Shown: piece after piece, positions 1 to 8,246 of the stretch
Layout: the number at the start of each line of letters is the position of its first letter
Numbering within the stretch: the first letter of the stretch is position 1
Source of the DNA: an uncultured Polaromonas sp.
Lineage (GTDB): Bacteria > Pseudomonadota > Gammaproteobacteria > Burkholderiales > Burkholderiaceae
NCBI GenBank assembly: GCA_946479075.1
Contig: CAMLDT010000040.1
Span: 1 to 20,670, forward strand
Reading direction: 5' to 3'
DNA length: 20,670 nucleotides
Made by a program: the position numbers and the translations under genes
Notes under the pieces: model-generated
Told to the model about the DNA's origin: nothing
Seen by the model: only the letters and a program-made list of their open reading frames with translations
The model's database searches: none

Positions 1-3000
1 CGATTTCCCAGGGCGAACCGGCATGTTTGATGGACGACCAGGGCGACGCGCCCGTGCCACCGTCATGGCCGGCAATCACCACATGGTCGGACTTGGCCTT
101 GGCCACACCCGCAGCAATTGTGCCGACGCCGACTTCACTGACCAGCTTTACGCTGATGCTGGCGCGCGGGTTGACGTTTTTCAGGTCGTGGATCAGCTGG
201 GCCAGATCCTCGATCGAATAAATGTCATGGTGCGGCGGCGGCGAGATCAGGCCCACGCCCGGCACCGAATAACGCAACTGGCCAATGTATTCGCTGACCT
301 TGCCGCCGGGCAACTGACCGCCTTCGCCGGGCTTGGCGCCCTGCGCCATCTTGATCTGGATCTGGTCAGCCGACACCAGGTATTCGGCCGTGACGCCGAA
401 TCGGCCCGACGCCACCTGCTTGATGCGTGACCGCAAGGAGTCGCCATCCTTGAGGGGCAGGTCCACCTCGACCACGCTTTCGCCGATCACGCTTTTGAGC
501 GTTTCGCCCTGCTTGATCGGGATGCCTTTGAGTTCCTGGCGGTAACGGTTCGGGTCCTCGCCGCCTTCACCGGTATTGCTCTTGCCGCCGATGCGGTTCA
601 TGGCCACCGCCAGTGTGGCATGCGCTTCAGTGCTGATGGAGCCCAGCGACATGGCACCGGTGGCAAACCGTTTGACGATTTCCTTGGCCGGCTCGACTTC
701 ATCGATGGGTATGGCTTTGGACGGGTCAATACGGAACTCGAACAAACCGCGCAAGGTCATATGGCGGCGGTTTTGCTCGTTGATCAACTGGGCATATTCC
801 TTGTAGGTGTTCCAGTTGTTCGAGCGCGTCGAGTGCTGCAGCTTGGCTATCGCGTCGGGCGTCCACATGTGATCTTCGCCGCGCACGCGCCAGGCGTATT
901 CGCCACCGGCATCCAGCATGTTGGCCAGCACCGGGTCGTCGCCAAAAGCAGCCTTGTGCATGCGCAGGGCTTCCTCCGCAATCTCGAACACGCCCATGCC
1001 TTCGACCTGACTGGCGGTACCGGTGAAGAACTTGTCGATGGTCGAGCGGTTCAGGCCGATGGCCTCGAACAGTTGCGCGCCGCAGTAGCTCATGTAGGTC
1101 GAGACGCCCATCTTGGACATGATCTTGGACAGGCCCTTGCCGATCGCCTTGACATAGTTGTAGATCGCCTTGTCGGTGCTCAGATCGCCGGGAAGGTCTT
1201 TCGACAACTCAGCCAGGGTTTCCATGGCCAGATAGGGGTGGACGGCTTCAGCACCGTAACCTGCCAGCACGGCAAAGTGATGCACTTCGCGGGCCGAACC
1301 GGTCTCGACGACCAAGCCGGCGGTAGTACGCAGGCCTTCCCGGACCAGGTGCTGGTGAACGGCGGAGAGCGCCAGCAACGCCGGTATCGCCACCTGCGAG
1401 GGGCTGACGCCGCGGTCGCTCACGATCAGGATGTTTTTGCCGCTCTTGATCGCATCCACGGCCTCTGCGCACAGCGAAGCCAGCTTGGCCTCGACACCTT
1501 CGCGGCCCCAGCTCAACGGGTAGGTGATGTCCAGCGTGTAGCTGCGGAACTTGCCCTGGGTGTAAGTCTCGATGTCGCGTAGCTTGCGCATGTCGGCGAC
1601 ATTGAGCACCGGCTGGCTCACTTCCAGCCGCATCGGCGGGTTGACCTGGTTGATGTCCAGCAGGTTGGGCTTGGGTCCGATAAACGACACCAGCGACATC
1701 ACGATCGCCTCGCGGATCGGGTCGATGGGTGGATTGGTCACCTGGGCAAACAACTGCTTGAAGTAGTTGTACAGCGGCTTGTTTTTGTTGGACAGCACGG
1801 CGAGCGGGCTGTCGTTGCCCATGGAACCGGTGCCCTCCTCGCCGTTGACGGCCATTGGTGACATCAGGAACTTGATGTCTTCCTGGGTGTAGCCAAAAGC
1901 CTGCTGGCGGTCCAGCAGGGAGTGCGATTCGGTCAGGCCCGAACTTGATGCAGAGGTGGCGCTGGCTTCGTCCGCACCCATCTTCAGGCCGTCGGTCGGC
2001 GCCGGCACATTTGTCGCCTGCACGTCGTCGAGCCGGATGCGCAGGTTTTCGATCCACTGTTTGTAGGGTTTGCTGTGCGCCAGCGTGGCCTTGAGTTCCT
2101 CGTCATCGACCATGCGGCCCTGTTCCAGATCAATCAGGAACATCTTGCCGGGCTGCAGCCGCCATTTGCGCACGATCTTGTTTTCCGGCACGGGCAACAC
2201 GCCCGACTCGGAGGCCATGATCACCAGGTCGTCGTCCGTCACGCAGTAACGCGAGGGACGCAGGCCGTTGCGATCCAGCGTGGCGCCGATCTGGCGACCA
2301 TCGGTGAACACGATGGAGGCCGGGCCGTCCCAGGGTTCCAGCATGGCGGCGTGGTATTCGTAGAAAGCCTTGCGGCGTTCGTCCATGGTGGTGTGCTGTT
2401 CCCAGGGCTCGGGAATCATCATCATCACGGCCTGGCTGATCGGGTAACCAGCCATGGTCAGCAACTCCAGGCAGTTGTCGAAGGTCGCGGTATCGGACTG
2501 GTCAGCGAAGCTGATCGGGTAGAGTTTTTGCAGGTCGGCACCCAGCACCGGCGAGGACATCACGCCTTCACGCGCCTTCATCCAGTTGTAGTTGCCCTTG
2601 ACGGTGTTGATCTCGCCGTTGTGAGCGACGTAGCGGTAAGGGTGGGCCAGCGGCCACTCGGGGAAAGTGTTGGTCGAAAAACGCTGATGCACCAGGCCCA
2701 GGGCCGAGACGCAACGCGGGTCGGTCAGGTCCCTGTAATAGGTGCCGACCTGGTCGGCCAGCAGCAAGCCTTTGTAGACGACGGTGCGGCTGGACATGCT
2801 GGGAACGTAATATTCCTTGCTGTGCGTGAGTTTCAGGCGCTGGATGGCGGCGCTGGCGGTCTTGCGGATCACATACAGCTTGCGCTCCAGCGCGTCCTGC
2901 ACGATGACGTCGTTGCCGCGCCCGATGAAGATCTGCCGCAGGATGGGTTCTTTCTTGCGCACCGTGGGCGACATCGGCATGTCGCGGTTGACCGGCACAT

Positions 3001-3397
3001 CGCGCCAGCCCAGCAGCACCTGACCTTCCACGCGCACGGCACGCTCCAGCGCCTGTTCGCAGGCCAGGCGCGATGCGTGCTCCTTGGGCAGGAACACCAT
3101 GCCCACACCATATTCACCGGGAGGCGGCAGATTCACGCCCTGTTTTGCCATTTCCTCGCGGTACAGCGCGTCGGGCAGCTGAATCAGGATGCCGGCGCCG
3201 TCGCCCATCAGCTTGTCGGCGCCGACCGCGCCGCGATGGTCCAGGTTTTCAAGGATTTTCAGGCCCTGCTGGACAATCGCATGGCTTTTGTGGCCCTTGA
3301 TGTGCGCCACAAAACCAACGCCGCACGCGTCGTGTTCATTCGCCGGGCTGTAAAGACCGTTGTCTTGAAAATGCCTGATTTCAGCAGCCGTGGTCAT
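1..3397 (-). CDS. gltB: Glutamate synthase (NADPH) large subunit, N-terminal ~1132 codons (3' end outside window)
   Basis: This is the large subunit of GOGAT, which makes two glutamates from glutamine and 2-oxoglutarate in the cytoplasm, normally with GltD as electron donor. The frame is open from ATG at 3397 to the left edge; spot checks at several points show no frameshift. After a short propeptide (24 residues) comes DACGVGF, so Cys25 is the expected N-terminal nucleophile of the class II glutamine amidotransferase domain (about 25-420). The central domain follows (~480-770), then the start of the FMN/synthase domain, ending in the [18 protein letters not shown] motif. The family is ~1500-1580 residues, so roughly 400 residues, including the 3Fe-4S cysteines, lie outside. 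AGGAG at 3404-3408 supports the start. gltD would be expected downstream but is not visible. Confidence 0.97.
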   Translation of the reverse strand, partial: MTTAAEIRHFQDNGLYSPANEHDACGVGFVAHIKGHKSHAIVQQGLKILENLDHRGAVGADKLMGDGAGILIQLPDALYREEMAKQGVNLPPPGEYGVGMVFLPKEHASRLACEQALERAVRVEGQVLLGWRDVPVNRDMPMSPTVRKKEPILRQIFIGRGNDVIVQDALERKLYVIRKTASAAIQRLKLTHSKEYYVPSMSSRTVVYKGLLLADQVGTYYRDLTDPRCVSALGLVHQRFSTNTFPEWPLAHPYRYVAHNGEINTVKGNYNWMKAREGVMSSPVLGADLQKLYPISFADQSDTATFDNCLELLTMAGYPISQAVMMMIPEPWEQHTTMDERRKAFYEYHAAMLEPWDGPASIVFTDGRQIGATLDRNGLRPSRYCVTDDDLVIMASESGVLPVPENKIVRKWRLQPGKMFLIDLEQGRMVDDEELKATLAHSKPYKQWIENLRIRLDDVQATNVPAPTDGLKMGADEASATSASSSGLTESHSLLDRQQAFGYTQEDIKFLMSPMAVNGEEGTGSMGNDSPLAVLSNKNKPLYNYFKQLFAQVTNPPIDPIREAIVMSLVSFIGPKPNLLDINQVNPPMRLEVSQPVLNVADMRKLRDIETYTQGKFRSYTLDITYPLSWGREGVEAKLASLCAEAVDAIKSGKNILIVSDRGVSPSQVAIPALLALSAVHQHLVREGLRTTAGLVVETGSAREVHHFAVLAGYGAEAVHPYLAMETLAELSKDLPGDLSTDKAIYNYVKAIGKGLSKIMSKMGVSTYMSYCGAQLFEAIGLNRSTIDKFFTGTASQVEGMGVFEIAEEALRMHKAAFGDDPVLANMLDAGGEYAWRVRGEDHMWTPDAIAKLQHSTRSNNWNTYKEYAQLINEQNRRHMTLRGLFEFRIDPSKAIPIDEVEPAKEIVKRFATGAMSLGSISTEAHATLAVAMNRIGGKSNTGEGGEDPNRYRQELKGIPIKQGETLKSVIGESVVEVDLPLKDGDSLRSRIKQVASGRFGVTAEYLVSADQIQIKMAQGAKPGEGGQLPGGKVSEYIGQLRYSVPGVGLISPPPHHDIYSIEDLAQLIHDLKNVNPRASISVKLVSEVGVGTIAAGVAKAKSDHVVIAGHDGGTGASPWSSIKHAGSPWEI

Positions 3398-3403
3398 GGC
3401 GCA

Positions 3404-3408
3404 CTCCT
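3404..3408 (-). promoter_or_regulatory. Ribosome binding site of gltB
   Basis: On the minus strand AGGAG lies 6 nt before the ATG at 3397, a near-ideal Shine-Dalgarno. It fixes the gltB start. Confidence 0.8.
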
Positions 3409-3487
3409 GTCAATGGAGGACAAGCGTGGACGGCACGGATGCACGCCAGGCCAGCCCTCCAGGGTTGTAATATCTCGCGGGACACTG

Positions 3488-3516
3488 AGCATAGTGCAGT
3501 GCAACAATAATGCCAA
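3488..3516 (-). promoter_or_regulatory. Candidate gltB promoter, overlapping sigma-70 and sigma-54 matches
   Basis: Two readings overlap on the minus strand. Sigma-70: TTGGCA (3516-3511), a 17-nt spacer, then TATGCT (3493-3488). Sigma-54: TGGCA-N6-TTGCA (3515-3500), with the GG and GC doublets at the -24/-12 spacing of the RpoN consensus TGGCACG-N4-TTGCW; only the C and G at positions 6-7 differ. Either start site would leave a leader of about 85-95 nt before the ATG. Nitrogen control of gltB would make sigma-54 use plausible, but no activator site was recognised. Confidence 0.5.
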
Positions 3517-3572
3517 GACAAATAAATTAGGGTCAGGCTCTCATTTAATAACTATGCAAATAGTCGAAATTT

Positions 3573-3586
3573 AATTGGGGACAGAT
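3573..3586 (+). repeat. Left inverted repeat of the RAYT unit
   Basis: AATTGGGGACAGAT, the inward-facing partner of 4383-4396 (12/14 identity in inverted orientation). It lies 57 nt beyond the sigma-70 -35 candidate of gltB, inside an AT-rich pocket (about 3505-3600). Confidence 0.6.
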
Positions 3587-3643
3587 ATAAAACAACTGAA
3601 GAATGTCGGCCTGGACGGCGCATCGACGCCCTAAGTTCTGACG

Positions 3644-4345
3644 CTAATTCTGGACAATCGTCTTTTTCGGCGGCCGCCCCGCTGCCACCTTGCTGAGCCG
3701 GCGCTGGGTTCTTGTTTGCAAGTCCGCAAGAAACGCGGCATCGCCCAGGGCCCAGCCACTGAGAGCGGCCTGCGTGATCTCGCGTTGTCGATCAGGCGCC
3801 ACCCCGTCTTGCACCCGTTGCACGTAAGCGGCTTCGCGCGCAAAGGGGGTGTTTCCCAGCGACCAATACAGCGGATGCGGGGTGATCAGCCGGTCCACAC
3901 GCAGGCCGGCATAGTGCCCGTGACTGGACCAGGGGTAGTCGCGCGCCTGGGCAACCAGGCCTTCGCGCACCGGACTGAGGTCCATGGCGACCATCGAGTC
4001 CAGCAGATAGGGCTGGGGCTGGATCACGGTGGAGCGGTAACGCCCTTCCCACAAGGTTCCGGATCGGCCCTGGCTGTCATTGAAATAACGCACGTAGCGG
4101 CGGCCTATGGCCTGCATCATTTGCGGCAGGGACTCGGCGGCGTCCGGCGTCGCCAGCAAATGAAAGTGGTTACCCATCAGCACGTAGGCGTGGACAGCCA
4201 CCGAGAATTTGCGCGCGTTTTCCTCGATGAGGGCCAGCAGGGCCTGGTAGTCGGACGTGCCCGTGCTGATGGCTTGGCGGTTGTTGCCGCGCTGGATGAT
4301 GTGCTGCGGGAAGCCCGCAAGGCTGAGACGGGGGAGACGGGCCAT
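3644..4345 (-). CDS. REP-associated tyrosine transposase (IS200-like, HUH/Y1 superfamily)
   Basis: A 233-residue protein. Members of this family nick single-stranded REP/BIME-type palindromes through an HUH metal site and a catalytic tyrosine. The HUH motif is HFH at residues 60-62 inside MGNHFHLL. A tyrosine-rich helix follows at 81-89 (GRRYVRYFN; Tyr84 or Tyr87 is the likely nucleophile). The characteristic SGTLWEGRYRS block is at 95-105, and a basic C-terminal tail (RRLSKVAAGRPPKK) is typical of RAYTs. Length and motif order look intact, with no frameshift. No clear Shine-Dalgarno precedes the ATG. The gene sits alone between gltB and an ABC binding protein; the antisense frames are shadows. 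A domesticated role is as likely as current mobility. Confidence 0.9.
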   Translation of the reverse strand: MARLPRLSLAGFPQHIIQRGNNRQAISTGTSDYQALLALIEENARKFSVAVHAYVLMGNHFHLLATPDAAESLPQMMQAIGRRYVRYFNDSQGRSGTLWEGRYRSTVIQPQPYLLDSMVAMDLSPVREGLVAQARDYPWSSHGHYAGLRVDRLITPHPLYWSLGNTPFAREAAYVQRVQDGVAPDRQREITQAALSGWALGDAAFLADLQTRTQRRLSKVAAGRPPKKTIVQN

Positions 4346-4382
4346 GAAAACGATGCGCTGGGATGGCGCCCATCATAAGCCG

Positions 4383-4396
4383 ACCTGTCCCCGATT
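4383..4396 (-). repeat. Right inverted repeat of the RAYT unit
   Basis: Reads AATCGGGGACAGGT on the minus strand, partner of 3573-3586. It sits 38 nt upstream of the transposase start. A small palindrome (GATGG-3 nt-CCATC on the minus strand, 4362-4374) lies between it and the gene. Confidence 0.6.
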
Positions 4397-4410
4397 GGGG
4401 CAACGCACGG

Positions 4411-5559
4411 CTAGCGCACCACCTTGCCGTCGGGCGTGATGGTGACCAGATCGACCAAACGCACCGACTCGTATTTTTTGGCGCGCAGATTGATCCGGAA
4501 TCCACCAACATCGTAATCAGTCATCGACTCGAACGCCTTTTGAAGTGACGCCCGGTCCACCTTGCCGCCAGAAGCGCTGCGCCGCACGCCTTCGGCAAAG
4601 GTGCGGGCTGCGATATAGCCCTCGACACTTTCATAACTCGGGTTCTGGTCGGTCTGATTGAGCACGTCCAGGTACTCCTTGATGATGGGTGTGCCGGCAC
4701 TGCGCGGCGAAGGCACGACCTGGGAGATCACCACACCGCCAATTTCCTTGCCAAGCGCCGTGAACAGCGGATCGATGCCAACCACCGAAAAATTCATGAA
4801 CTGGCCGGCAAACCCGGTCTTGCGCATGGCCCGGATAAAGGCGGCCGAGGTATTGAACAGGCTGACCTGGATGATGGCCTGGGCATTGGATTTGGCCAGG
4901 GTGGCGACAGCAGCATCAACCTGGGTGCTGTTGACGGGGGCAAAGGCGCTCGCCACCAGCGGTGGCAGCTTCAGGTCCAGCAGGGCCTGATTGACAGCCG
5001 CCAGCCCGGCGCGGCCCATGGCATCGTCTTCCGCAAAAACGGCGATGCGCGTCTGGTTCAGCGTCGCGCAATGACGCACCATCTTGTAGGCCTCGTCAGC
5101 CAGCGCCGGCCGGATGTGAAAAACATTGTGCAGGGAAGGATCCCGCAACTTGTCCGAGGCCGCAAACGGTGCAAAAAACAGCACATCGGCAGGCCTGGCG
5201 ACGGCAAAGGCGGCGTCACAACTGGCGGTCCCCACGAAACCGAACAGCGCATCCACGTCCTCAGCAATGAGTTGTTTGGCATTGGATGCGGCTTTCGCCG
5301 GGTCATAGCCGTCGTCGAGTGCCTTGACTTCAATCTTGTAGCCGGCTGCACCATTTTTGGCGTTGATCGCATCGAAATAAAGCTTCGCACCGTTCAGGTA
5401 CGCCAATCCAATCTGGTCCGCCGCACCGGTCAGGGGAACGGATTGCCCAATGACGAGCTTGCGGCTGCCCCTTGCCGGCTGGGACAGGACGGCAGCGCTG
5501 AAGACCGCAGCGCCGGCGGACAGGGCGCTTGCGACGAGGGTTCGACGACTGATTTTCAT
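4411..5559 (-). CDS. ABC transporter substrate-binding protein, branched-chain amino acid (LivK-like) type
   Basis: Predicted 382-residue periplasmic binding protein of the type 1 (Peripla_BP_6) fold. The N-terminus MKISRRTLVASALSAG is a signal peptide with an SRR-x-L arrangement that could be Tat-type; cleavage is likely near residues 26-31. The mature part starts KLVIGQSVPLTG (34-45), typical of LIV-type binders, and continues with DDGYDPAKAASNAKQLI (82-98) and FGFVGTASCDAA. The frame stays open to 6273, but that extension is antisense-compatible shadow inside the MFS gene. The ATG at 5559 has AAAAGG a few nt upstream and the signal peptide, so it is chosen. No permease or ATPase genes are nearby, so it is an orphan binder; such orphans are common in Burkholderiales. 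The ligand cannot be named from sequence. Confidence 0.9.
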   Translation of the reverse strand: MKISRRTLVASALSAGAAVFSAAVLSQPARGSRKLVIGQSVPLTGAADQIGLAYLNGAKLYFDAINAKNGAAGYKIEVKALDDGYDPAKAASNAKQLIAEDVDALFGFVGTASCDAAFAVARPADVLFFAPFAASDKLRDPSLHNVFHIRPALADEAYKMVRHCATLNQTRIAVFAEDDAMGRAGLAAVNQALLDLKLPPLVASAFAPVNSTQVDAAVATLAKSNAQAIIQVSLFNTSAAFIRAMRKTGFAGQFMNFSVVGIDPLFTALGKEIGGVVISQVVPSPRSAGTPIIKEYLDVLNQTDQNPSYESVEGYIAARTFAEGVRRSASGGKVDRASLQKAFESMTDYDVGGFRINLRAKKYESVRLVDLVTITPDGKVVR

Positions 5560-5728
5560 AAGAAACCTTTTTTTTGGAGTTGCGCTGCTCACGCAAGATG
5601 GGTGCCGCGCCATTTGGCGAATCAGCCTTTTGTAAGCAATTGAACGTGCCCGAAGGTTAGTGGGTCGGCACTTCAAAAAGTCGAAGGCCAAATGCCAACA
5701 CGTCATAAAGCTATGCAGGCATGACCGC

Positions 5729-5752
5729 GCAGGCGCCCGCAAGGCGCACTGC
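5729..5752 (-). terminator. Hairpin just downstream of the MFS gene, possible terminator
   Basis: GCAGGCGCC and GGCGC-A-CTGC form a 9-bp GC-rich stem with one bulged A and a 5-nt loop, 8 nt beyond the MFS stop. No T-run follows on the minus strand, so it is not a standard intrinsic terminator. It could mark the 3' end of the dgt-MFS transcript. Confidence 0.3.
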
Positions 5753-5759
5753 CAGCGAT

Positions 5760-6959
5760 TTATTGGCGACCGAGCAGCGACCTGATCTGCCAGGCCAGCA
5801 ACAGCCCGCCGAGCGAACACGCCCCGGTCACCGCCCAGGTCCAATGCCAGTGACCGGTTTGAGCAGCCACCCAGGCCACCAGCGGGGGACCGAAAAACTG
5901 CCCGGTCGCCGAGCACTGCTGGACCCAGCCCACCGTGGTCGGAACCGCCTGCGGGCCGGGCGCAAGGCGAACGGCCAGACTGAAAAGTGTTCCCGGGATC
6001 AATCCCCCCAGCATGGAAAAAGCAAGCACGGCAAGGTACTGCAGGGAAGGCCGGGCGAACACGCCAAACGCGACGACGGTGCTCAGGCCCATCACCACAA
6101 ACCCTGCGGCCAGCAAGCCGACCGGAGGCACGCCGCGATGCAGCAATCGTCCCGCCGCGACATTTCCGATGATGTTGACGCCAGCAGCCAGCGCCGTGAG
6201 CCAGGCGGTGGCGGCAGGCGTCACGCCCGCCTGGGCATAGATGGAAGGAAGGAATCCGACCACGGCCATCCACTGGCCCGAATACATGGCGAAACTCAGC
6301 GCCACCAGCCAGACGCCTTCTGAACGCAAGGTCTCACGCAACAGCCGGCGCCAGCCAGCCGCGGCAGGCACACAAGCCTTCGCGCTTGACTGAACGCCGT
6401 CAGGAGGCACCCGGGCGTGAACCAGCACGGCCAGTGCAACGGCCAGGGCCGACAAGCTCCACCACCATAGGCGCCAGCCCCATTCGGGGTTCGCCAACGC
6501 CATCACTGCTGGGCCCGTCAACAGGGCGAGTGCCGCGCCCAGAGGCATGTAGGCGCCCCACCCGCCCAGCACGCGGCTGAGCTGGCCCGGCGGGACCAGC
6601 ACGCGAAGCAGGCCGGGCGCCGGCAGCACCACGCAAAGAAATCCCAGCCCCTCCAGGGCACGGGACCCCAGCAAGGCACGGGGCGTCACGGAGGCACCGC
6701 CCCAGGCACTGGCCGCTGCCAGGATGAGCAGGCCCGCCAGCACACTTTCGCGTGCCCCCAGGCGCTGAATCAGCAAACCGGCGGGCAGGCCCAGCGTCAT
6801 GCCAGCGAGCTGCACCAGTGACAGCAAAAAGCCGGACTGCAACAGCGACACGCCCATGGTTTGCTGCAGCAGCGGCAACGCAGGTGGCAACTTGGCCACT
6901 TGCAGGGCAGCCACCACCCCTGCAGCGACCACGCATCCGGCGGGAGAAATCTGCCTCAC
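5760..6959 (-). CDS. MFS transporter
   Basis: A 399-residue polytopic inner-membrane protein of the major facilitator superfamily. Many hydrophobic segments run from ~8 to ~395, consistent with about 12 helices. The loop 2-3 region reads GLPAGLLIQRLGARESVLAG, resembling the MFS motif A position. A longer hydrophilic loop near residues 183-208 separates the two halves. The general look is closest to CynX/NimT-like carriers, but no substrate can be assigned. The start is GTG at 6959, and the GTG shares its last two bases with the TGA of dgt (GTGA, 4-bp overlap), so it is probably translated by coupling from the dgt message. The stop is TAA at 5760-5762. It is not part of the usual aroB-dgt neighbourhood. 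Confidence 0.88.
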   Translation of the reverse strand: MRQISPAGCVVAAGVVAALQVAKLPPALPLLQQTMGVSLLQSGFLLSLVQLAGMTLGLPAGLLIQRLGARESVLAGLLILAAASAWGGASVTPRALLGSRALEGLGFLCVVLPAPGLLRVLVPPGQLSRVLGGWGAYMPLGAALALLTGPAVMALANPEWGWRLWWWSLSALAVALAVLVHARVPPDGVQSSAKACVPAAAGWRRLLRETLRSEGVWLVALSFAMYSGQWMAVVGFLPSIYAQAGVTPAATAWLTALAAGVNIIGNVAAGRLLHRGVPPVGLLAAGFVVMGLSTVVAFGVFARPSLQYLAVLAFSMLGGLIPGTLFSLAVRLAPGPQAVPTTVGWVQQCSATGQFFGPPLVAWVAAQTGHWHWTWAVTGACSLGGLLLAWQIRSLLGRQ

Positions 6960-8167
6960 GCCGGAAAAGCCACGCGGCCGATCAGGCGTTCATGCTCCCT
7001 CGCTGCAAAACGGTCGGTCATGCCGGCAATGTAGTCGGCCACCACCCGCTCAGGTTTGACCGGCCCGCCTGCGTCCGCCAACGGACGGGTTTCCAGCCGG
7101 TCAAAACGGTCGCTGTGCGCCTGCGGCATTTCAGCCGGGTTGTCCATGTAGGCCGCAAACAGTTCGCGCACCACCTGCTGGGCGGTTTGCGTGGTTTCGA
7201 CAACTTGCGGATGGCGGTAAAGGTTTTGAAACAGAAAGCGCTTGAGGGAAGAGGACTTCGCGGCCATGTCGCGGCTGAAACACACGAGGGGCGGGCGCTG
7301 CCGCACGGCCTCCACACTGTCCACGCCGGCGGCGTCCAGCGCTGCGCGTGTGGCAGCAATGACGTCGTAGACCTGGGCGCTGAGCATGCGGCGTATGGTT
7401 TCAAACAACAGGCGGCGCCCCTGCAGGCCGGGGTGTTGCAGCAAGGTTTCACGACGGTGCTGCTCGAACAGCGCCACCTCGTCCAGCTGCTCCAGGCTCA
7501 GCAGGCCGGAACGCACGCCGTCGTCGATGTCGTGTGCGTTGTAGGCAATTTCGTCCGCCAGGTTTGCCAGTTGGGCTTCCAGGCCGGGCTGCTGCGCCGG
7601 CTGCCCATCGGCCACCGCCAGGAAACGCCGGGCCACGCCACCCGGTTCGCGGGCCTCGATGTGCCTGGCGTTCCTGCGGGAGCAATGTTTGAGCACCCCT
7701 TCCCGGGTTTCAAACGACAGATTCAGGCCGTTGTAGTCGGGGTACCGCTCCTCCAGCTTGTCCACGACGCGCAGGCTCTGGAGGTTGTGCTCGAAGCCGG
7801 CGCTCCCGGGGTTGTGGCTTTTCAGACAGGCATTGAGCGCGTCCTGCCCGGCATGGCCAAATGGTGTGTGGCCCAGGTCATGTGCCAGCGCGATGGCTTC
7901 CACCAGGTCTTCGTTCAGGCGCAAGGTTCGTGCGATGGAGCGCCCAAGCTGGGCGACTTCCAGCGAATGCGTCAGCCGGGTGCGGAACAGATCGCCCTCG
8001 TGATTGAGGAACACCTGTGTCTTGTAGACCAGCCGGCGAAAGGCGGTGGAATGCACGATGCGATCACGGTCGCGCTGGAACGCCGAGCGCGTGGGTGCCG
8101 GCGGCTCCGCGTGGCGACGGCCGCGGGATGCCCCGGGATCGCACGCATAGGAGGCGAGTGCGGTCAT
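6956..8167 (-). CDS. dgt: Deoxyguanosinetriphosphate triphosphohydrolase-like protein (HD domain dNTPase)
   Basis: A 403-residue HD-domain enzyme of the dGTPase family, expected to cleave dNTPs to the nucleoside and triphosphate in the cytoplasm. The metal ligands are visible: His67 (RTRLTHSLEV), His96-Asp97 in AHDLGHTPFGHAG, and Asp205 in NLADEIAYNAHD. FQRDRDRIVHSTAFRRLVYKTQV (30-52) is typical of the type 2 'dGTPase-like' group. The ATG at 8167 has no recognisable Shine-Dalgarno, because a palindromic repeat (8171-8233) begins only 3 nt upstream. The alternative of a later start would remove the conserved N-terminus. It follows aroB, a common Burkholderiales order, and its stop overlaps the MFS start. 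Confidence 0.95.
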   Translation of the reverse strand: MTALASYACDPGASRGRRHAEPPAPTRSAFQRDRDRIVHSTAFRRLVYKTQVFLNHEGDLFRTRLTHSLEVAQLGRSIARTLRLNEDLVEAIALAHDLGHTPFGHAGQDALNACLKSHNPGSAGFEHNLQSLRVVDKLEERYPDYNGLNLSFETREGVLKHCSRRNARHIEAREPGGVARRFLAVADGQPAQQPGLEAQLANLADEIAYNAHDIDDGVRSGLLSLEQLDEVALFEQHRRETLLQHPGLQGRRLLFETIRRMLSAQVYDVIAATRAALDAAGVDSVEAVRQRPPLVCFSRDMAAKSSSLKRFLFQNLYRHPQVVETTQTAQQVVRELFAAYMDNPAEMPQAHSDRFDRLETRPLADAGGPVKPERVVADYIAGMTDRFAAREHERLIGRVAFPA

Positions 8168-8170
8168 GAT

Positions 8171-8233
8171 TCAAGTATCAAATCGGCCTTTAGCCCTTAT
8201 GCAGCAAGGGTAAGAAGCTATATTTTCCATAGC
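8171..8233 (-). repeat. Palindromic dispersed repeat, copy 1 (aroB-dgt gap)
   Basis: Fills most of the 79-bp gap between aroB and dgt. It holds two stem-loops: GCTAT/ATAGC (8217-8221 with 8229-8233) and CCCTT/AAGGG (8194-8198 with 8206-8210). Read on the minus strand it aligns without gaps to 19863-19925 (+), with 29 of the first 49 positions identical and conserved blocks ATAGCT-n-CTT and AAGGGCT-nn-AGGCC at the same spacing. I recall similar repeats scattered through Comamonadaceae genomes. Confidence 0.6.
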
Positions 8234-8246
8234 AAGCCCAGGCAGC

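Larger units (their letters stand above)
3573..4396. mobile_element. REP-associated tyrosine transposase unit with imperfect inverted ends
   Basis: The transposase gene is bracketed by AATTGGGGACAGAT at 3573-3586 (+) and AATCGGGGACAGGT at 4396-4383 (-). These match at 12 of 14 positions and both point inward. The left flank is AT-rich compared with the surrounding sequence and has a second related-looking motif, ATTAGGGTCAGGCTC, at 3526-3540. I recall GGGGACAG-type flanks next to RAYT genes in other proteobacteria. No target-site duplication was seen, and RAYT units are usually resident, not freely mobile, so the ends are provisional. Confidence 0.6.

Noticed and set aside
620..1582. 320-residue plus-strand ORF opposite gltB
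   Set aside because: Lies wholly inside the gltB coding region, which is certain from motifs; no family features.
2075..3574. 499-residue plus-strand ORF opposite gltB
   Set aside because: Antisense shadow of gltB in GC-rich DNA. It has no recognisable domain and its composition follows the opposite codon phase.
3716..4378. 220-residue ORF antisense to the RAYT gene
   Set aside because: No family resemblance; the HUH transposase frame on the other strand is convincing.
5560..6273. N-terminal extension of the substrate-binding protein to 620 residues
   Set aside because: The extension overlaps the well-supported MFS gene in another frame, while a signal peptide and RBS mark the start at 5559.
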